From assembly GCA_947464365.1 (NCBI GenBank), contig CANHWS010000224.1:1-5708 (forward strand): 5,708 nucleotides of DNA. The letters run 5' to 3'. The notes beneath the pieces are model-generated. The model worked only from the letters and a program-made list of their open reading frames with translations, made no database searches and had not been told where the DNA came from. Source of the stretch: Cytophagaceae bacterium (GTDB lineage Bacteria; Bacteroidota; Bacteroidia; Cytophagales; Flexibacteraceae). Made by a program: the position numbers and the translations under genes. Positions 1-5,473 of this stretch are shown one piece after another (the first letter of the stretch is position 1; each line of letters begins with the position of its first letter).

Positions 1-1258
1 ACCAAACTACTTTGGTATGTGCTGTTCCGTTCCTGCCAGTCACGATCAACTGATAGACTCCTGTGCTAGGAGGCTGGGTTGGCAGCGGCTGCCAGACGTT
101 ATTGGCATCAATGGTACCGTGGCTAACTACTTGGCCAAGGCTATTGGTTAGCTGCCAATGTTGGGCCAAAGCTGGGTTAGCCACCTTGAAGCCTGTAGGG
201 TTAGGATTGCTAGCCTCTAGACCAATAGCAGCTAGTGCATTCGGTAAGCCGACAACGATAGACCGTTTGGTGATCACGACCTTCATCGTGACAGGGAGGT
301 GATCGCTCAGGTCATGCAAGGCCAGGGCAATAGAGTCTGGCACTTGGCCATTTGGCAAGGTCGTTAATGCCCCGTTGAAGTGGTTGCCATCATTACCAAC
401 AGCCGTGTAGGTGGACGGGAGGTTTCGCATCCGGTGGCTACCAGTCTGCATGGCGGTTGTTGTCATGATAAAGTCAAAACGATCATCCATGCCGCCATTA
501 GCACCACCACCAAACTGGGCTGTGCGAGGGCTTTGGGTATGGATGTCAGCAAAAGCGAGGCTATTGGACCATGTTCCTGGCCTGTTGATCGGGTCGATAA
601 ACTTGAATGGACCTGGGCCTAACAAGGTCTGATAGGCAGGCTCGGTGGAGGTGTAGAGATTAAAATCGCCCGTTACAATGACATTGCTATCCCGGACGAT
701 ATTGGTTAGTCGGCTAACTAAAGCTTGGCACTGAACGTTCCGGCTGGCTTCTTGGGTGCTACCTTGGCTCGAAAGCAAGTGCATCTGGTAGATGTCAAAG
801 TAGGTCGTGTCGATCGGTAGGGGGCCACCCAGTGCTGGGTCTTTGTAGAACATGCGGCTGCCACGGGTATAGCGTGGCACCGTCTGGATGCTATCCTGGA
901 ACAAATGGCCAAACAAATCTGACCTGTAAAAGATCATGTTGTAGGGTGTCATGCCGCCAATGAACTTGCCCCTAGCCCAGCGTGTTTCGCCATTGATGTT
1001 GAGGGCCTGATTGAGGATGATGTCGCCACCCGCCTCGACACTCATTTCGTTGATGGTAAAGATGTGGGGTTTGGTGTAGCGCAGTACCTTGATAAGCAAC
1101 GGCAAGCGTGTGGCTACCGTGGTACCGGGGAAACGCAAGAGGTTGTATTGCATCACCTTGATCGTGTCTTCAGAGGTCACGATCGTTGGCTGGGCAATGG
1201 CGCTACTGGCTGCAAAGAGCCCGAACAGCAAGGCCAGAATTGGTAATATTGGCTTCAT
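1..1258 (-). CDS. Secreted endonuclease/exonuclease/phosphatase family protein with T9SS sorting domain (C-terminal end cut by window edge)
   Basis: The frame is open for 419 codons from the ATG at 1258 to the left edge; only the last few residues and the stop are missing. Residues 1-22 form a signal peptide (Lys2, hydrophobic core, AIA before Gln23), and Gln right after the cut is common in exported Bacteroidota proteins. Residues 33-330 are an EEP (DNase I-like) metal-dependent phosphoesterase domain: QYNL (Asn39), INEM (Glu71, metal ligand), YQMHL (His160), GDFN (Asp198, Asn200), HTQSPR at 240-245, DDRFDFI at 258-264, GNDG at 288-291 and SDHLP at 318-322 (Asp319, His320). All core catalytic positions are present. 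Residues 345-419 resemble a type A T9SS sorting domain (SNPNPTGF, LTNSLGQVV, GVYQLIV, KVVW), so the protein is probably exported across the outer membrane and anchored or released. It likely cleaves nucleic acid or another phosphoester outside the cell; the substrate is unknown. The family often reads HLKAS at the His160 motif, whereas here it is HLLSS. It probably has its own promoter. Confidence 0.9.
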   Translation of the reverse strand, partial: MKPILPILALLFGLFAASSAIAQPTIVTSEDTIKVMQYNLLRFPGTTVATRLPLLIKVLRYTKPHIFTINEMSVEAGGDIILNQALNINGETRWARGKFIGGMTPYNMIFYRSDLFGHLFQDSIQTVPRYTRGSRMFYKDPALGGPLPIDTTYFDIYQMHLLSSQGSTQEASRNVQCQALVSRLTNIVRDSNVIVTGDFNLYTSTEPAYQTLLGPGPFKFIDPINRPGTWSNSLAFADIHTQSPRTAQFGGGANGGMDDRFDFIMTTTAMQTGSHRMRNLPSTYTAVGNDGNHFNGALTTLPNGQVPDSIALALHDLSDHLPVTMKVVITKRSIVVGLPNALAAIGLEASNPNPTGFKVANPALAQHWQLTNSLGQVVSHGTIDANNVWQPLPTQPPSTGVYQLIVTGRNGTAHTKVVW

Positions 1259-1264
1259 ATCTGG

Positions 1265-1272
1265 CAAAGATA
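1265..1272 (-). promoter_or_regulatory. Candidate Bacteroidota -7 promoter box TATCTTTG for the secreted EEP gene
   Basis: The coding-strand sequence TATCTTTG is an exact match to the Bacteroidota -7 consensus TAnnTTTG. It ends 6 bases before the ATG at 1258. Transcription usually starts about 5-7 bases after this box, which places the start at or next to the ATG and suggests a leaderless message. No clear TTG -33 element is found 17-23 bases upstream; the nearest material is a T-rich TTAATTTTAG. A one-mismatch copy (TGTCTTTG) lies at 1335-1342. Confidence 0.5.
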
Positions 1273-1363
1273 GGCAATCGTCAATGGGCTAAAATTAAGG
1301 CCGTGTGAAATTCATGGATGCCAAGGTCGTAAGGCAAAGACACCCAAAATCAGGCAATCTGTC

Positions 1364-2242
1364 CTAAATCATCGTAATGAGGGTGCTTTGGCTCTCCAGC
1401 CACTTCCAGAGGCGTTTGCCGGCTTCGGCTTCGTAGGTTGCAGGGATTGCCTTGCCTACAGTGGTTTTGTGTAGGTAAATGCTTTTCTGGCCTTCGAGTT
1501 TAGGGTCTGTTGCCAGCATCAGGATGGACTTGGCGCCTTGCTCGGGCGTCATCAAGAAGACGTTGGCCAGCGAAAGTGCGGCTTTTGCCAAAAAGCTCAT
1601 GTCCTTGAAGTTCCGGAATAGGTTGGTCTTGATCACACCGGGGTGTAGGGAGCCGATCGTGAGCGGGAGGCCAGCGAGGCGACGGCTCAGCTCGTTGGTC
1701 ATGGTCGTTAGGGCCATTTTGCTGTTTCCGTACGCACGCATCATGCTATAGGGTGTTTGCGCAAAGCTCATGTCATCCCATTGGAGAAAGCCACTCTTGT
1801 GCAGGTCGCTACTAACGTTGATGATACGGCCAGCTGGGGCGGCGTTCACACGGTCAAGCAGGAGGTTTATCAGCATAAAGGGTGCACGGACATGTACAGC
1901 CAGATGCAGCTCGAGACCATCAGGTGCCAGCTGTTTTTTATAGCTCATCAATCCTGCATTATTGATTAGCAGGTCGATATGGTCATAGGTTTCTTTCAGT
2001 GCATCCGTGACCGAAAAGATCTGCTCACGGTCCGCCAGATCAGACAAAAAAAGTCTGTGCTGAGTATTCGGTCCACTAATCGACTTGAGGATTGCTAAGG
2101 CATGGTTGCCACGCTCTTTGGTGCGGCAGATAAGCGCAATCTCGTATCCTTGCTTGGCTAGCACCTTGGCGGCTTCTAGGCCGATGCCACTGTCTGCCCC
2201 TGTTATGACAACTACTTTTTGGGGTCCGGTCGTTGTTTGCAT
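1364..2242 (-). CDS. Short-chain dehydrogenase/reductase, retinol dehydrogenase-like (292 aa)
   Basis: This is a classical-type SDR with a Rossmann fold that uses NAD(P)(H) to interconvert an alcohol and a carbonyl; the substrate cannot be read from sequence. Numbering from the chosen ATG: cofactor glycine motif TGADSGIG at 14-21, Arg40 after strand 2 (suggests NADPH), SDLAD at 67-71 (Asp68, adenine pocket), NNAG at 94-97, NVSSD at 142-146 (catalytic Ser), YGNSK at 171-175 (catalytic Tyr171 and Lys175) and HPGVIKT at 200-206. The layout (AYGNSK, LHPGV, a C-terminal helical tail) fits the retinol dehydrogenase/WWOX-like branch and the length is normal. The helix-4 Asn of the usual N-S-Y-K tetrad, normally in a VNHLG-like motif, is His117 here (AVHVRAPF). 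The frame can be extended 18 codons to a TTG at 2296, but the ATG at 2242 is preferred: the extension adds cysteine-rich, non-conserved residues and overlaps the promoter. There is no membrane anchor or signal peptide, so it should be cytoplasmic. The family call is secure; the substrate is not. Confidence 0.93.
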   Translation of the reverse strand: MQTTTGPQKVVVITGADSGIGLEAAKVLAKQGYEIALICRTKERGNHALAILKSISGPNTQHRLFLSDLADREQIFSVTDALKETYDHIDLLINNAGLMSYKKQLAPDGLELHLAVHVRAPFMLINLLLDRVNAAPAGRIINVSSDLHKSGFLQWDDMSFAQTPYSMMRAYGNSKMALTTMTNELSRRLAGLPLTIGSLHPGVIKTNLFRNFKDMSFLAKAALSLANVFLMTPEQGAKSILMLATDPKLEGQKSIYLHKTTVGKAIPATYEAEAGKRLWKWLESQSTLITMI

Positions 2243-2246
2243 AACA

Positions 2247-2279
2247 CAAAAGTAGCCCACGAATTGGCTTTTGAGACAA
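2247..2279 (-). promoter_or_regulatory. Candidate promoter TTG-N22-TACTTTTG for the SDR gene
   Basis: On the coding strand a TTG (2277-2279) is followed after 22 bases by TACTTTTG (2247-2254), an exact TAnnTTTG match. The spacing lies in the 17-23 base range known for Bacteroidota sigma-factor promoters. The box ends only 4 bases before the ATG at 2242, so the predicted transcription start falls on or just inside the start codon. This supports the ATG at 2242 over the upstream TTG, and suggests the SDR gene is not dependent on read-through from the GH3 gene. Confidence 0.5.
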
Positions 2280-2351
2280 CACGACGGCTTGGTCAACTAC
2301 CAGATGCCAATCAGATCTATTGGTTTGCCGGATAACGAAGACGATTAGGCC

Positions 2352-3902
2352 CTAGGCCATGTAGCCGTTAGTTTTCAGGAACGCAAGCCAGAGGTCTAGC
2401 TGTTTGCCCTTTACCACACGCGGAAACTTGTTTTGGCCGCCCTCTTTGCCGAGGCTTTTCATGAAGTCATAGAAGACGTGCTCGGGCACCACTGTACACT
2501 TGATCTCTACTAGCGGACCTTTGCGCTCGACGGCATAGTCATCATTGAGGACTTTAAGGGCCTCGTCGATCTCATGGATCAGGGCATCAGGGTCAACCTT
2601 ACTATCCGTACCGAAAAACCAATGGTGGGCAAAAAGGGTACCACTTGGCATGCCTGCTACCGTGAACTCGCGCAGGTCGATGCCCAGCTTGGTGCCAGCT
2701 TGCAGCATTGCATGGTTCATGTTGTCAACCGACAGGTGCTCGCCACAGAGACTGATGTAGTGTTTGGTGCGGCCCGAAATGATGATCTCTGCATTCTTTT
2801 TGTCAGTTATCCGGACAACGTCCCCGATCAAATACCGCCAAGCCCCTGCATTGGTGCTAAGCAAAATGGCATAGTCCGTGTTTTCGGACACCTGATCGAT
2901 GGTTAGGCTAACGGGATTGGCCACAATTTCGCCATCTGGGCTGAAGTTGGCCTCGTCAAACGGGACAAACTCCATAAACAATCCGTTGTTGAGGACCAGC
3001 TGCATGTGCCTGCCCTTCATGTATTGGTAGGCGATAAATCCTTCGCTCGCGATGTAGGTCTCTATGAAAACGATCGGCCGCCCAAGCAAAGCCTCAAAAC
3101 GCTTGCGATAGGGTTCGAAACTGATGCCGCCATGGACATAGACCGAAAAGTTGGGCCATATTTGGTGGATGTTATCAACCTTATAATGGGCGATGATGCG
3201 CTCTAGCAAGATCTGGACCCACGACGGTACACCTGTGACGTAGCCAATGTTCCAGTCCTTTGCCTTTTTGGTGATCTCGTCCAGTTTTTGTTCCCAGTCA
3301 GTAACGAAGGCGATCTTTTTGCCAGGCTTATAGAACCGTTGGAACCATGCAGGTAACTGGGCCGTCTGGATGCCGCTCATGTCCCCTTCGTAATAGTGCC
3401 CTCGGTGGTTTAGGTCGGTGCTACCACCTAGCATCAGGACCCCACTGTTGAAGATCGTGTCCGGAAGCTCGTTAGTCGGGAGGGCCAGTAACTGTTTGAT
3501 GCCTGCACGCTGCATCGATTTCAGCATCTGTTGGCTGACTGGTATGCGCTTGGTGCTGGCTTCGCTGGTGCCGCTACTAAGGGCGAAATACTTGATCTGG
3601 CCAGGCCAAGTAACGTCTGACTCTCCCTCGATTGTTTTGTGCCACCAAGTATTATAAATGCTGTTGTAGTCGAAGATCGGGACCGTTTGTCTGTAAAGCT
3701 CAAACAGCTTGTGGTCATCTTGGTCCTCGGTAGCCTTCAGAAGCTTATGGAAGTTGTAGTGCTTGCCAAATTGGGTGTCTTCGGCAGCCTTCAGGAGCTT
3801 AATCAGCACTTTGTATTGTTGCTTGATGGGGGCTGCTGGGCGCCTAATGGCACGTTTGCGAAGGGTGAGGCCGCGTTTGACGAGACTACCAATAATTGAC
3901 AT
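2352..3902 (-). CDS. GH3-family acyl-adenylating enzyme (516 aa)
   Basis: GH3 proteins belong to the ANL superfamily of adenylating enzymes. The plant members activate a carboxylic acid such as jasmonate or indole-acetate with ATP and join it to an amino acid. Bacterial members are common in Bacteroidota but their substrates are largely unknown, so acyl-AMP formation and amide synthesis are inferred here from the family. Visible motifs in order: FGKHYNF at 45-51; the ATP-phosphate motif SSGTSEASTKRIP at 109-121 (Lys118); YVTGVPSW at 221-228; HGGISFEPY at 257-265; the second adenylate motif ETYIASEG at 281-288; the third motif YLIGDVV at 357-363 (Asp361); the hinge-region ISGRTKHYIS at 375-384; and a C-terminal GGQNKFPRV at 488-496 (Lys492). 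All three nucleotide-binding motifs are present and the length is normal for bacterial GH3, so it should be active. It starts at the first ATG; no Shine-Dalgarno sequence is visible. It lies 161 bases after the heme gene and 109 before the SDR gene. It appears cytoplasmic. Confidence 0.93.
   Translation of the reverse strand: MSIIGSLVKRGLTLRKRAIRRPAAPIKQQYKVLIKLLKAAEDTQFGKHYNFHKLLKATEDQDDHKLFELYRQTVPIFDYNSIYNTWWHKTIEGESDVTWPGQIKYFALSSGTSEASTKRIPVSQQMLKSMQRAGIKQLLALPTNELPDTIFNSGVLMLGGSTDLNHRGHYYEGDMSGIQTAQLPAWFQRFYKPGKKIAFVTDWEQKLDEITKKAKDWNIGYVTGVPSWVQILLERIIAHYKVDNIHQIWPNFSVYVHGGISFEPYRKRFEALLGRPIVFIETYIASEGFIAYQYMKGRHMQLVLNNGLFMEFVPFDEANFSPDGEIVANPVSLTIDQVSENTDYAILLSTNAGAWRYLIGDVVRITDKKNAEIIISGRTKHYISLCGEHLSVDNMNHAMLQAGTKLGIDLREFTVAGMPSGTLFAHHWFFGTDSKVDPDALIHEIDEALKVLNDDYAVERKGPLVEIKCTVVPEHVFYDFMKSLGKEGGQNKFPRVVKGKQLDLWLAFLKTNGYMA
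3724..3800 (-). repeat. Short direct repeat inside the GH3 gene (LLKA[A/T]ED twice)
   Basis: Two 23-base units at 3724-3746 and 3778-3800 match at 20 of 23 positions and are 54 bases (18 codons) apart, in the same frame. They encode LLKAAED (residues 36-42) and LLKATED (residues 54-60). The first copy sits where GH3 proteins conserve this helix; the second falls in a normally variable stretch, so it may be a small in-frame duplication. Confidence 0.6.
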
Positions 3903-3955
3903 AAGCTAAACTATACTTGGCTGGGGGAATAACGAACTCCTAAGATTTCAGATTG

Positions 3956-3965
3956 GAACCGGTTC
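3956..3965. other. 10-base perfect palindrome GAACCGGTTC in the GH3 leader
   Basis: GAACCGGTTC is its own reverse complement and lies 53 bases upstream of the GH3 start codon, between it and the candidate promoter. It could be a half-site or operator for a dimeric regulator, but there is only one copy and no longer arms, so chance cannot be excluded. Confidence 0.2.
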
Positions 3966-4023
3966 AGCTGCCGTAGTTTCTAAAACTTGCCCTAGCCAAA
4001 TCGTCTTTGGTCCCAATATTACG

Positions 4024-4031
4024 CAAAATTA
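4024..4031 (-). promoter_or_regulatory. Candidate -7 promoter box TAATTTTG for the GH3 gene
   Basis: TAATTTTG on the coding strand matches TAnnTTTG exactly and lies 32 bases after the stop of the protoporphyrinogen oxidase gene. A TTG is present upstream but at a spacing of 25 bases, slightly too long for a good -33 element. If used, it would give GH3 an untranslated leader of about 115 bases. No riboswitch-like fold or strong hairpin was recognised in that leader. Confidence 0.4.
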
Positions 4032-4063
4032 AGATCAAGCGCATCGATCGGCTGTTCAAAAGG

Positions 4064-5395
4064 CTATTTCGGGAGGTTAGATGGTAATCCTTCTTTGCCT
4101 TTTCGGATGCAGTCGCTTAGCGAAATGCCGCCCATCCAATTGGCCATAATGCTTAGCCCTAAGGATTTGTCTCGGTCATTATAGGCTTGCTCGGCCCTCA
4201 ATTGGTTGATGTCAAATTGCGGGATCGCTTGCTGCCATCGGATGATATGTTTGAAGGCGGGCTCAGTTTTGATCCTATAGGCCTCCTGCTGCTCCTTAAT
4301 GACTTGTTTCAGGATTTCATCGTCAGGTAGCTGTGCTTTTTCTGGTGCGGTGGTTCCGCCAACAAATGCTGTAAACAAGGCCTGATCGGCTGGGCAACGT
4401 CCATCAAAGACTTGGCTTGTCCAGATATTACCGAGGGCGAACCTGTTTTCGGGTTGCGGGTGCAGGCCACCAAAACCTATCGGCATCTGGGCAATATCCT
4501 GTTTGCGCCATGCAGTATGGACAGCTGCCATGGCAGGATATACCACCTTGCTAGCGGCCTCAGCTAGCTGGGGCATTATATCTTTGACTAAGTCTGCCAC
4601 CGCAAAGGCCGGCATACAGAGTGCCACTTGGCTACCTTCCAACACCTCAGTCACCCCATTTGCGTTTTCCACCCGGACCTCCCAGTGGTGCGCCTGCCGC
4701 TTCAACTGACTCACCCTATGGCCAAGGTGTAGATGGTCTAGGTGGGCTGCTATGGCTTGAGGTAACACTTCCATTCCATCCCGAAATGTGAGCGACTGGC
4801 GACGCCCAACGCCCTTCTGGCTTTTGGCAAATGCTTTGATCAATGACCCCTCTTGGTCTGCCATCCGGACAACGGAACCAAAGGTCTGTCCTACAAGTAG
4901 TTTACGGACATCGCCAGCATAAATGCCGGACACAAAGGGCCCAACGGCATAGTCCAGCACCTCTTGGCCAAACCGATCACCAAAAAAGTCAGCGATCGTA
5001 GTTTCGGCGGGCGTAGTGCTGGGTTTCCGAAATAGCTCAGCCAATATTTTGGCCTTGGTGCCCCAACCAAAAAAGCCACCAAACAGTAGGCTTAAAGGGT
5101 TCTGGGGTAAGGCCCGATAGCGTCCCTTGCGCCAGATGAACCGATGTTTGCTGACATCATTGGCCATCAGGATTTGGCTACCTAGCCCTAGGTCCTCGGT
5201 AATCCACCGGATGGTCTCGGCGTCAAATAGGTAGGAGTTAGGCCCCCGCTCTAGCTGATAATGCCCATTGGTTTCGGTGCTGATGTATCCACCTACTTGG
5301 TTGGCTGCTTCGAGCAAAACATAGTCTTGGCCTTGTTGCTGCAGGGTAAGGGCAAGTGTAAGGCCAGAGATGCCCGCTCCGATGATGATGACCAT
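4064..5395 (-). CDS. hemG: Oxygen-dependent protoporphyrinogen oxidase, HemG/HemY type (443 aa)
   Basis: This FAD enzyme removes six electrons from protoporphyrinogen IX to give protoporphyrin IX, the step before iron insertion in heme synthesis, using O2 as acceptor. The N-terminal dinucleotide fold shows VIIIGAGISGL (GxGxxG at 6-11), Glu29 at the end of strand 2 (FAD ribose contact) and QVGGYIST at 33-40. ERGPNSYL at 49-56 and PFVSGIYAGD at 153-162 are strong family signatures, and SLTFRDGMEVLP lies at 201-212. The C-terminal FAD motif is ANWMGGISLSDCI at 418-430. Length is at the usual 440-470 residues and the protein looks intact. It starts at an ATG right before the FAD fold, leaving no room for a signal peptide; it is likely a peripheral inner-membrane enzyme. 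It follows the recQ stop by 78 bases and has no TAnnTTTG element, so co-transcription with recQ is plausible. The name hemG follows common Bacteroidota usage; the fold is that of Bacillus HemY and mitochondrial PPOX, not of the flavodoxin-like E. coli HemG. Confidence 0.95.
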   Translation of the reverse strand: MVIIIGAGISGLTLALTLQQQGQDYVLLEAANQVGGYISTETNGHYQLERGPNSYLFDAETIRWITEDLGLGSQILMANDVSKHRFIWRKGRYRALPQNPLSLLFGGFFGWGTKAKILAELFRKPSTTPAETTIADFFGDRFGQEVLDYAVGPFVSGIYAGDVRKLLVGQTFGSVVRMADQEGSLIKAFAKSQKGVGRRQSLTFRDGMEVLPQAIAAHLDHLHLGHRVSQLKRQAHHWEVRVENANGVTEVLEGSQVALCMPAFAVADLVKDIMPQLAEAASKVVYPAMAAVHTAWRKQDIAQMPIGFGGLHPQPENRFALGNIWTSQVFDGRCPADQALFTAFVGGTTAPEKAQLPDDEILKQVIKEQQEAYRIKTEPAFKHIIRWQQAIPQFDINQLRAEQAYNDRDKSLGLSIMANWMGGISLSDCIRKGKEGLPSNLPK

Positions 5396-5426
5396 GTGTG
5401 CTTATATGGGCTGGTAGGTGTTATAT

Positions 5427-5445
5427 CCTTTGCCGGCTGGCAAGG
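5427..5445. other. GC-rich hairpin in the recQ-hemG gap
   Basis: On the plus strand CCTTTGCC, loop GGCT, then GGCAAGG can form a 7-pair stem with one bulged T. On the coding (minus) strand it is CCTTGCC-AGCC-GGCAAAGG. No T-run follows on the minus strand, so it is not a standard intrinsic terminator for recQ; it could weakly attenuate or mark an mRNA 3' end. It is the strongest hairpin I see between genes in the window. Confidence 0.3.
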
Positions 5446-5473
5446 CTTTGATGTTAATAATTGTGGCCAGGCC

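Noticed and set aside
63..302. Plus-strand open frames across the window, including 63-302, 380-632, 1064-1292 and 2574-2906
   Set aside because: Each lies antisense to a well-supported minus-strand gene, shows no recognisable domain and has the composition of an antisense shadow. The one at 5261-5545 likewise crosses the hemG start and the recQ end.
718..912. A 64-codon minus-strand open frame
   Set aside because: It lies in another frame inside the EEP gene, whose own frame has intact family motifs on both sides of it; Cys/Arg/Ser-rich composition marks it as a shadow.
1..1258. The possibility that the left gene is a broken pseudogene
   Set aside because: Translating the minus strand from the ATG at 1258 gives 419 codons without a stop or frameshift, with all catalytic motifs in order; it is only cut by the window edge.
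2243..2296. An 18-codon N-terminal extension of the SDR from a TTG start at 2296
   Set aside because: The added residues are Cys-rich and do not belong to the SDR fold, which starts properly from the ATG at 2242. The extension also covers the candidate promoter, and a perfectly good ATG is available.
2307..2323. Inverted repeat CCAAT-N7-ATTGG in the gap after the GH3 gene, considered as a terminator
   Set aside because: The stem is only 5 pairs, AT-containing, and is not followed by a T-run on the coding strand, so it does not meet the criteria for an intrinsic terminator.
3964..4044. A 26-codon open frame on the minus strand in the GH3 leader region
   Set aside because: It begins upstream of the candidate promoter box, so it would not be on that transcript. 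It has no ribosome-binding signal and no recognisable sequence.
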